From Tetracentron sinense (lineage: Eukaryota; Streptophyta; Magnoliopsida; Trochodendrales; Trochodendraceae), in contig CM026551.1 in assembly GCA_015143295.1 (NCBI GenBank), forward strand, positions 11,552,499 through 11,616,498: a stretch of DNA of 64,000 bases, read 5' to 3'. A program made the translations under genes and the position numbers. Below the pieces are notes generated by a model that saw nothing but the letters and a program-made list of their open reading frames with translations, did not search any database and was not told the origin of the DNA. Below, in pieces: positions 11,793 through 21,729 of this stretch. Within the stretch, counting starts at the first letter, position 1, and every line of letters starts with the position of its first letter.

Positions 11793-12039
11793 CTAAAAGA
11801 AAGGATAGAAAACCCTAACTATTGTGGGTCTCGATTACAGATGCTTCAAACCTCTCATAATTTGGAACCGTATATGTACTTACGAATATGTCACTTATAA
11901 ATAATATTCTTTTTCAACTCGCCCAAGAGAGGTAAACTTGGACGCTTTTAGCCTATTAAAATTTTTTGGTAGGCTCCACTTTACTTATATTACTTTATTA
12001 ATGGAAAATGATCCTTTCTTGCTAACACCCCCGCCCGTC

Positions 12040-12905
12040 TCTACAACCCGCCATGTCCCTTTTTAACACCTAATTGTGGTTAAGATTCACTTATTCCCAA
12101 TGGTTCATCCATCGAACCTTGGTTTTTAGAAAACTAAAAATTAAAAAAAAAATAGTAACCTTAAGTTGATTATGCTTAACCACATTTAAAGAGAGCTTAT
12201 AAGCCACCACGTGTCCCTTTTAACACCTGCTAACTGTGTTTAAGATTCACTCACCCCTAAGATTCGTCCATCTAACCTTGGTTTTTAGTAAAACAAAAAT
12301 ATTAACCTTAAGTTGGTTATGCTTAAAACAAAGTTAAAGGAGGCTCCATAAGCCACCACGTATCCCTTTTAACACCCACTTCTGTACGCTCCCATGTATC
12401 TCTCCCTCTCGCACACGTCCATCACATAGGTGTCATTAGTGTCACTCTTCTCACTCTCACTCTCACTCTCTCCCCCCCTTCCCTCTCTCTCGCGTGCATC
12501 ACATATGCGGCCACTAGGATATATATCAACAAGGCATATAGGCATAGGGCTACCCCTAAGCTTAAAAAAAATTCTTTTATATTATGTTATATAATTATTT
12601 AACTATTTAACGGGACATAACTATGGGACAATTGCAATAAGGAAAACAATCACCACCTCGGTCGGTGACGCGAGGAGGGGCGTCTCGACTCCCATTTTTT
12701 TTTTCATGTCCCTCTTCTAATCTCATTTAACTGTGGTTAAGATTCATCCACCCTTAGGGTTCACCCATCTACCCTTGGCTTTTAGAAAATAAAATAAAAT
12801 AAATGAACTAAAGGGTTAAAAAGAAACTAACCCGAGTTAATGGGAGTTGAAGGGTCAGCTATGTGAGCGAGGAGGAATAGTCCCCTCCTCAGCCAACGAG
12901 GGGAC
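12040..12905. repeat. Dispersed GTTAAGATTCACTCACCC repeat copies
   Basis: At least three copies (about 12060, 12215 and 12715) of a roughly 140-bp motif run TTAACACC, GTGGTTAAGATTCA, CATCTACCCTTGG, TTTTTAG plus an A-run. The same motif forms a dense array at 26.15-27.3 kb and occurs singly near 22.5, 23.0 and 34.6 kb. No coding content. Confidence 0.6.
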
Positions 12906-12926
12906 TATTGCTCTTGCAATAATATT

Positions 12927-13465
12927 CATCTATCTATCTACTACTATAATATAAAGAAATAAGACTTTTCTCATTGCTCTCCAAATTTCAATCCCTCCAA
13001 TCTCATAAGTTCTATTTTAGAGATGACATGTGACATTTTTCTTTAATCTCCACCGTTGAAATTTGGGACCCACTATTCATCTTAGAGCCCTCTCTATCTC
13101 CATTATTGTAGACTCCTCTCTTATCTCCAACTCTTAGAGGCTTAGAACCCATTATCTCATCCTATAGTCCTATCTATCTCCACTATTATAGAGTTCTCTT
13201 TTATCTCCAACTCTGGGTGTATTAATTTAAGTTTAATAATAAAAAGCTTATGATTTTCCTATAAATGTTATTAAAATAATAATAAATTATTATTATAAAA
13301 TTAATTAATTAATACAAATAATAATGTATATCAAATAATATTATTAAAAATAAAATTTATGTAATTTTCTTAAAAAATGTTATTTAATATTTAAATAAAT
13401 AAATAATATTATTTAATTGTAGATATTCTTAATTATTATCGTGCATCGCATGAGGTCTCTGCTAC
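12927..13465 (+). mobile_element. Helitron-like non-autonomous element, copy 1
   Basis: The start TCTATCTATCTACTACTATA and AATATAAAG resembles plant Helitron 5' termini. The end has a short GC-rich hairpin-like GTGCATCGCATGAGG and then TCTCTGCTA, comparable with Helitron 3' ends. The interior is AT-rich with no coding content. The next copy follows head to tail. Superfamily assignment is by appearance of the termini only. Confidence 0.4.
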
Positions 13466-14036
13466 TACTATAATATAAAGAAATAAGTGTCACTTAACCC
13501 CCTCTCTTTGCTCTTTAATCTTTAATCCCAAGACTCCTATGAGTTCTATTTTAATGATGTCACGTGACACCCTTCTTTAATGTCAACCGTTAACTCTCTC
13601 TCCCTCACACGTCTCATTCTCAATTCAAAAATCATTGGAGGGACTTTAGAGAATTGTGAAAAGAGTTTAATCTTTACTGTTCAAAGTTTGGGACCCACTA
13701 CCTCATCCTAGAGCCCTCTCTAACTCCACTATTGTAGAGTCTTCTATTATATGAAACTCTTATAAATTTGGGACCCAATATCTCATTGTACAGCCCTCTC
13801 TATCTCCACTATTATAAAGTCTTCTCTTATCTCCAACTCTTGGAGTCTTGGGTGTATTAATTTAAAATTTTTTTTGTTTATTGTTAAAGTATTAATTTAA
13901 ATTTAATATTAAGAAACTTATGATTTTTTATTAAATATTTAAAAATATATTACTTAATATTTAAATAAAAAAAATATTATTTAATCATAGATATTCTTAA
14001 ATTATTACTCGTGCATTCCACAGGGTCTCTATTAGT
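13466..14036 (+). mobile_element. Helitron-like non-autonomous element, copy 2 in tandem
   Basis: It starts CTACTATAATATAAAGAAAT like copy 1 and shares CTCTATCTCCACTATTATA and GTTCTATTTTA blocks in the same order. It ends TCGTGCATTCCACAGGGTCT and CTATTAGT. Tandem copies of Helitrons are known in plants. Confidence 0.4.
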
Positions 14037-15828
14037 ATGATATTTATGAATTGTATTGACGGGATAGCCCATGAATTTGGTACTAAATATAATTGGGAGC
14101 TACATGTCCCTAAGGCCCTAACCCGCCCACCCCACAGAGTTAGAATGCTTGCACCCCTAAACCCATAATATTTCACTCCCGCCAAATCATTCTACACAAA
14201 AAACTGATCGATGATGACTAACATTATCAATCAACTGTCGTCTGCTCCCTACAAAAAATCCTGGATCCGCCCGATCGCCATTACTAGTTATCTGTCTTTA
14301 TTTGAGATCCCGCACCATTTATCTCTTCTTCCCTCTGTTGTTTGTAGCTAATTTAATTTCCCAACTTCTTGTCTTTTAACCCAAACCATCAAGATCCTAC
14401 TTGCAATGAAGAGTACTTATTAACTCAAAAAGACCTAAAAGAAGAAATAAAATTATGAGTTTGTTTTCAATTTCAAAATCCCTTAAACAATAAAAGAAGA
14501 GTGGTTATGTGCACCTCAATATTTGATTACTACAACCCCAATAAAATATATTTTTATTTTACGGATTTCTATATACTTTTATACATGCATTCCATTCATA
14601 ATTCCTCTATTTTCAACCAACTTCTTCTCCATTCGATATCACCTCTCAATGGTCTCAATTCATCATCACTTTTCCATTAACGAACCTTATCTCACATCTC
14701 AATGTTTAATTTGATAATTTTGTTTATTTAAGAATTTATTCATTCTATGAAAAATTAAATATGGTGATCTAAAATTTACTAATATACACCATTCTTAAAA
14801 ATTTACTAATAAAAAAATATTAAAAAGACTAAAAAACCTCTTCTCTTTAAACACCAAAACACCACTGTACCCATCGACACTACCATGAGCACCGCCTGTC
14901 ATACCCAAATTCCTCCATCACGTTGAATTTTTAAGTGTCTCTTTGCAATCCCTTATTGCTTTATCTAGAGGCAACACGGCATTCATCCTTGCCCCAGCAT
15001 GTCTTGACTCTGGACCATGAGATTCCTGAACATAACAGCCATTACCACCATTCAAGCTTATGGAGAAAAGGCTCTTCTTCCATTAATATAATAGATTCTC
15101 CCTCCTTTTCTTCCTCAAAGCATGTACCAGGAAGTCCTCTACCATCTAAGGAAAACAGACCTTGGCTTCATGCCCAAAACCCTGCTCTATTCGGCTATGA
15201 ATTTTTGTTTTTAAATATCTTCTCTTGGAATGCCATAATTTCTGTTACATACATGCCAGTGTCACAAACGCTTGTCGTGGCAGGTGGTGAGGTGTAACAG
15301 AGCTCCGCTCAGCAACGGCTTATTGAAGAGGTTCATCACTCAGTTTCTTAACATGGAGATAGTGCACATAAATTCAATGTGGTGGTAGAAGCAATGCTCC
15401 AAACTCCTTTCTCTTTGATTGGATAGACATGAATAGTTTGGTTTTTTTAGATTAAACGTTTAAAGAGGCAAGGGCTAGTTAGTCTTTTTATCTTTTTTAA
15501 GAATGGTGTAAATAAGTAAATATTGGATGCACGTAACACCACCCAAAATTAATTATATGATTTATCATGTCTTTGATTCTTTTTGTTTGATCAATAGCTA
15601 TTAAAAATCTAATTATTTGTTCGGCAATTTCTGATTATTTGAGCTTTCTTAATTCTAAAAATAGGAGAAAAAAAAATGGATTAATGGTTATGAAATTTTT
15701 ATACACCAAGTCAGATTGCATTGCACATTAATGGCTCACCTCTTAATTAATAGTGCATTACCTATAAATATTAGATGAAAAAAAATTCATAACTCTTTAA
15801 TTAAACAGGTCATGATTGCATTATTTAT
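14037..15828. other. Intergenic, no defended gene; one unrecognised frame at 14935-15297
   Basis: AT-rich DNA. The frame 14935-15297 (+) has unusually normal composition for this region (for example SSLWRKGSSSINII and PGSPLPSKENRPWLHAQN). It continues past a TAA in the same frame for about 40 codons containing AQQRLIEEVHHSVS. This could be a captured or decayed exon fragment. I could not match it to a family. Confidence 0.3.
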
Positions 15829-16020
15829 TGAGTCGGTCTATGAGTACTCCCAAATATACTCTCAAATGTACTCCATAATTATAACTTTTTATAACCAACC
15901 ACTAAGGGCTAAGATTTGAGTTGACCTATTTTCTTTTCTAATGCCACATCAACTTTAATTTTAATTGTTTAATAATTGAGATAAATGGTTAGGATTTGGG
16001 AGTATCCCTAAACTAATTCT
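15829..16020. mobile_element. MITE family GAATTAGTCTATGGGTACTC, copy 1
   Basis: The left end GAGTCGGTCTATGAGTACTC and the right end GAGTATCCCTAAACTAATTC are imperfect inverted repeats. The interior CCAACCACTAAGGGCTAAGA and the TAATAATTGAGATAAATGGT block are shared with copies at 16358, 19441 and 33106. Confidence 0.6.
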
Positions 16021-16357
16021 TATTTATTATTGAATAAAATGACTCTTAAAAGAAAAAAGTGTAACTAGCATTACCCGCAATTCTTATAATTAATAGATTT
16101 AAAGCTTATTGTGTAATTATAAATTGAATAAATAAATTTTTTTTTGATTTTGACAAGCTATTAAAATCGTAATAAATTAAAAAAAAAAAAGTGATTGAAA
16201 CCTCTCACTAGTACCTACTATCGAGAGTTGTGCGGTTAAAATCCAACAGTTCAAAAGAGCACCTACATGAAATGGTGGGCCCCACCTAATGTTTAGCAGT
16301 GGCCTAGCTCTTGAATGGAGATACTATGGAGAGTTTCCAATCACTTCCCATAAATTG

Positions 16358-16570
16358 AGAGTTGGTCTATGGGTACTCCTAATTATACTCTCTAATCCTA
16401 ATTGTTTAATGTGTATAACCAACCACTAAGGGCTACGTTTTCAGTTGGCTTATTTTGTCTTTTCAATTGCCACATCCGCTCGAATCCTAACCATTTAATA
16501 ATTGAGATAAACGGTTAAAATTTTGGAGTATATATGAGAATACACTTTGGGAGTATACCTAAACTAATTT
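16358..16570. mobile_element. MITE family GAATTAGTCTATGGGTACTC, copy 2
   Basis: Same order of blocks as copy 1: GGTCTATGGGTACTC, CCAACCACTAAGGGCTA, TAATAATTGAGATAAACGGT, then GGGAGTATACCTAAACTAAT. It is followed by a poly-T run. Confidence 0.6.
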
Positions 16571-19440
16571 TTTTTTTTTTTTTTTTTGTGAAATACCTAA
16601 ACTAATTCATAAATCAATTGTGTGCAATCAGCAATTCTTAAAAAAAAATTAAGTGTAATCATTAAATATTGCGGCGGTGCACCTAACACCAACGTATTCC
16701 TTCGGAGTTTCCTTAAAACTAGCCTTTTTCCGTTCACAACCACTCATATACACCAAAAAGTTGGCGACAGCTCAGCCACTGCCAACGAACCCACCAACTC
16801 AACCTTTCCAATTTAGAATTTAGGAAATCAGATTCTGCAAATGGAAATGATTGGGTCACTCTTTTAACAAATTCTCAACTAATCATTTAAGTCATCTTAA
16901 TGTAGAACCCATAGGGACGTTAGGCTTGGCGACCTAACCACGCACAATACCATATCTAATACCAATAAATTGTTAAAAAAAAATTTAAAACCAACAAGGC
17001 CTTTATCTAAAACACGGGAAATTTCTAGAGGAGAATATCTAAACCCCGGGAAAAAAAATCTTTGTGAACAAAAATGATACAAAACCCATTAAAGTTTTTC
17101 ATTAAAAGAGGAAATTACTACCACCCAAATAGAGAATCATCATTTGAAACCAAATAAGAAAAATCCTAACAAGATTTCACTCTAAAAATGAGAGGACATA
17201 TTGAGTACTTAGAAGAGAAATCGTTGAAGATGAGCTCCAGTTAGAGTTTGTTTGGTATAATCTACCAATTTGAACTTTTGATATTATAATTGTACAAATC
17301 CAAGCCTACATAAATGAAAAAAGAGAGAGCATAACAGAGAAATTTTTGCCAATCAAATGATAAAGTAAAATAAATTTAAAATACATTTAGATTGAGTTTA
17401 AACTATTCAACTAACATTGTCAGACCAAACTTTTTCTGGCATAGTGTAGATTGAGGGTATAAAATTTCTTATTCACTGTCCCGGCAAGTGAAGAGAAAGT
17501 AGAACGAATCTTTGGGTTGTTTTAAGCAAGTTGTGGGAAGAGGGTTATGGAATCCAAACCGCCATGTCCTTAAAAATTGAGAAGGAGATGGAAGTTGTCT
17601 ATCACCTCTTGCACCCAAATACGACATTTATCTCTATCTCTTTAAAGTTTTTTGAAGGAGGGATTTCATGGGATTCAATGGGCACGTCCTTAGAATTCGG
17701 CCACATACATCTTTCCACACCCTATTAAAACCTTTTAAGGGATGTGTAACTGATCCGAGTTATTGCTTATTAATGATCTTTATTGAAAGTAATTAACTAT
17801 TCAATGGAATTGATTTCTATGTTACATTAGACTGAAGCCTACGTGGACACTTATACGGAGACGTGACTTCATATGTGTCTTTAAGGGACAATCCAACCGT
17901 GGCATGAGGAGAAATACTCACTCTGCCTACTAGTGGGTAATAGATGGTAGGATGTCATGAGACTATAATTAAATTAGTCGTCACATTCTTTACTAATGAA
18001 GTGGGTGAAACTGCCGCAATAGTCATTGCACCAACAAGCTGACACATCTATTATGAGACACATTTCGGGTGTGTCAACAAATCATTGGTTGGTTGTTGCA
18101 ACTACATTGCTGACAAGTTCCACTCCCATGAAATCTATGCATTTATGTACATCATTTCTCCTCTTAAGAGATGTTTTTATAAAAAAAAGTAAACTATAAA
18201 CTGAAGTTTTGAATTTTTCTACGTCTCTACTCCCAAAACATTGAGTAAATATAAATTTTAGGGAAATAGACTATGGGGAGTATTTTTAGAAGGAGGGCAT
18301 CCAACCAATGAGGTGGTGCCTTGGGTTTTGAAATGGAATTCATGGTAATGCCCATCACTACTCTAAATTTTAATGGACAAAAAATATTTTGACATTATTT
18401 CAATATTTATTAAAAACCCTTCAAACAAATTGTGTTTTGAGAGCTCCCTAGTTTGGAGCTCCCATTCATAGTTTCTCTAGAAAATTAAGGAAAATCTTTA
18501 AATGCAATTGGTCCCATTAATCTTCTAGATCTATTTAGTGATTTTATTTCTACGTTTTAAAAAAAAGGTGGACCTAAAGCATTTTAACGGAGCTCTCCGT
18601 TTCTCAAATTTAATTTACATTCATGGTGTTTATATTGAAGGAGGAGCTTGTCAAAATGCCTTTAAGTAGAGTTTCGCCTCATATTTAAACTCTCTTAATC
18701 TGCTAATCATTTAGAGGTGTGCTTTCCCTACTCTCGGTCAAACTCTACTCTCAGCCTTCACCAACCACCTATCCATTTTCAAATCAATTATGGTGGTTAA
18801 AGCACTCTCTCTCATCAAGAATGGACAAGTAATTGGTGGAGATTGAGAGTAGAGTTTGATTGAGATTAGGGCTAACATTTCTCAATCATTTATTTACAAA
18901 ATCAAATATCCAAATGTGCTTTCTTCCATAATTTCAACATAAATAAATGACTCTAGATCTTCTACAGTATGTCTCCTTCGTCGGGTTATTAAAAATAAAT
19001 AAAACATGTCCTCTCATCCATACAAATCAAACTATTTTATTTGAAAGAAAATTAAAAGATAATATTAATCACCGGGGTAATACTAAATCTGTTTAGATTT
19101 GTGTCAACTTGACAAACGTACGGGCACAATTGGACAAAACACAATGCCAATTACAAATTTACTTTGGCTCAAGCTCGAGTATGTTTCTCGAGCTTATCCT
19201 CTTTGTCCAAAGGGTTACTGAATCTAACCTTAATTTTAAAAAATAGGTGAATGGTAACCTTCACACACAGCGTGAAGGTCACGCATGCATGTTTGGACGC
19301 CATTCCTTAATTATAGACTGTTTAAACATCAGTTTTTTAACAAAATTGCCACTAATGCACCATTCTTTACCAAACTGTCACTGTTACAAGCTTGCGTGAA
19401 TCATGATAACGTTCATCCCCCTTCGAACCCCTTTAAAAGA
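16571..19440. other. Intergenic, nothing recognised
   Basis: AT-rich sequence with a poly-T tract (16570-16588) and short frames without recognisable products. The part 18540-18690 carries GGAGCTCTCCG and a TTTCGCCTCATATTTAAACT phrase related to the GGAGCTC repeats at 20.5 and 21.3 kb. Confidence 0.35.
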
Positions 19441-19872
19441 GGAGTCGGTCTATTATGGGTACTCTTAAATATACTTCCCAGCTGACCACAGTTCTTGTGT
19501 CTCTTTTAATCCTTTTTAACTATGATTTAGGTTAATTAAAATATTATTATTATTTATTTATTTTTGTAAAAATTAAGGTTGGAGAGATGAACTCTAAAGG
19601 TGAGTGAATCTTAGCCACAGATAGTCAGTTTTAAAAAGGAGGAAATGGACGAAGGAGATCGCACACAGTGTGCTTGGAAGCTTCGTTTCTCATTTCCCTA
19701 ATCTAACAAGTTTATAACTAACCACTAAGGGTCATAATTTGACTTTATTTATTTTTGTCTTTTCTAATGCAACATCAGCTCTAATCCTAACTGATTAATA
19801 ATTGAGTTAAATGGTTAGGATTTAGGAATATATTTGGGAGTACACTTTTAGGAGTACCCATGTACTAATTCT
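19441..19872. mobile_element. MITE family GAATTAGTCTATGGGTACTC, copy 3 (interrupted)
   Basis: The ends GGAGTCGGTCTATTATGGGT and GGAGTACCCATGTACTAATT match copies 1 and 2. About 200 bp in the middle (roughly 19485-19700) is foreign to the family and resembles the TTAAGATTCA dispersed repeat, so this copy is a nested insertion. Confidence 0.55.
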
Positions 19873-20483
19873 TAATAGAATTGCTTGAAAATAATTAAAT
19901 CTTAACCATCTAAAAACTTAGGTTAAGTTAATTAACTCTAAAAATTAATGAATCTTAACCACAATTGCAAGGGAAGACGTGTTAGGCAAAGAGGTTAGGC
20001 TTGAGTAACATACTCGGAAGAACTCCGTGAGGATGACAAGTGAAAAAAGGTGAGAGACAAAATACCCGAATCAGACTGAACTGCAAAGAAAGTAAGCAGG
20101 CTCAATGCATCTGTTTAATGACACAATAGAAAATTTTGAAATTACAAAACTGCCACCCAGTTTATCATAGTAGAGGGAGATCTCCCTCTAAGGCTCAAAA
20201 CGCCCTCCAGCGGAGTTCGACTCATATTGAAACTCTCAAAAAGTCTCATTTTGTTATCAATTAACAAATGGGAATGCTACCACAGTTTCTTTCTTGCCGA
20301 CTTTCTCCACAGTAAAACCGGCTGCTTTTGCTGAAAATTTTGTCAACAACGACCAATGCTGCCAAAGGGACTTAGTAAGCGAGTCCCTTCAATTTAAGGT
20401 CCGGATACCCTCGTTCTAAGAAAACATGTTTCTTATGGGCTACATTTATTGTTTTTTCTTTGTATTATGACAGTTTAAATATA

Positions 20484-20675
20484 AAGAGGAGCTCTGCATC
20501 ACCACGTTGTGCGGAGCTCCTCTTTTTACACTATCCGGTGGCAAATGTGTAATTATGGTGTATTGCAAAATTACCCCGGCCTCTATCAATAATTATAAAA
20601 ATGCCACTTTTATAGTATAAAAAAAGAGAGCTCCGCATTAATGTCATGATGCAGAGCTCCGGCTCAAAATTAATC
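20484..20675. repeat. GGAGCTC palindromic repeat, copy 1
   Basis: AGAGGAGCTCTGCATCACCA and the facing GTGCGGAGCTCCTCTTTTT form a hairpin. A second pair, AGAGAGCTCCGCATTAATG with CATGATGCAGAGCTCCG, closes the other end. The middle has GTGTAATTATGGTG-like sequence also found in the 21.3-kb copy. Confidence 0.5.
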
Positions 20676-21239
20676 TCGTATTATAATCATAATACTTTTA
20701 AAAATGTAATAATTAAAAAAATTTATTACTATTTTTTTAAAAAAAATATTATTCTTATTTTAAAATAGCTAATTATTGCTATTATTATTAAGGTTAGGAA
20801 AAAGTCAATACAAGACAAACACCTTATAATTTAATTTATCGTTATTATTGAGACATTTAAACAATCATTAAGGAACGAAAGAATTAAAAGGCTTCCCACG
20901 AGTAGGACTCGGTCACTAGCCGTCCATTACTAAGATGGTATGGTATTCTAAGTTGGGATGGGCAACAGTGCATTTGTTGGGCTGTTGGCCGAATGTGGCG
21001 AAGAACACAACTATGTTGCCGAGTTATGTGGGGTCTATTTTTGTTTGGTTGATGTGGCTGTATTCCCGGCCACATGCCCATCCCAAGGGTGGTCTTGGGA
21101 TCGAGTCTTCATAAACATTTATCAGCGACCACAACTGACAAACAATAAACAAATGATTAGGTATACCAAATAATAAAAATAAAAAAAATTAAATAAATAG
21201 TTTAAACACAAAGATTAGCTCTATTTTACAGCAAAAAAA

Positions 21240-21405
21240 ATGTGGAGCTCCCCTCCTTTTTACCTATCACGGTAATAATTTTGTAATTATGAGAAAAAAG
21301 TGTGTTTTTTTAAAAAAATTAATCATTACTTTCTTCATAATTATGGAAGCGTTACTACATTTAAACTTAAAAAAAAGGGGAGCTCCGCTTTTCTGCCAAA
21401 GCTCC
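21240..21405. repeat. GGAGCTC repeat, copy 2
   Basis: TGTGGAGCTCCCCTCCTTTTT on the left faces AAAAAGGGGAGCTCCGC on the right. The interior again has TAATTTTGTAATTATGAG-like sequence. It is a small TIR-type repeat. Confidence 0.5.
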
Positions 21406-21729
21406 ACCTCAAATTCCACACTTGAATAAATAAGAGCCTTTCACTAGAACGAGTTTTAAACCATCCCAAACGGAAAAGATAATGTCTTGCACCAAAAATA
21501 AAACAAGAAGATAATATTAATCAAAGAAAACGACAAATGCATGGGATAACTAAGAAACAAACATACATAATATCCTTACCACCCATTATTATAAATAAAT
21601 AAATTGGGAATCATCCTTAGCTCCACCAAATTTAATTATCTTTCATATATTTTCTCTATGTAATATGGCAAAAGAAAGAAAGAAAGAACCAATAACGACG
21701 AAACATCCCCATTTACAAGTCAAATCATA

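Larger units (their letters stand above)
19873..21729. other. Intergenic, 3' side of XTH
   Basis: Apart from the GGAGCTC elements (20484-20675, 21240-21405) no gene is recognised. The segment 20884-21120 is less AT-rich and contains short frames without a recognisable product. Confidence 0.35.

Noticed and set aside
10749..11900. Several open frames with Phe/Lys-rich translations
   Set aside because: Caused by purine/pyrimidine-rich MITE arms; both strands open by composition.
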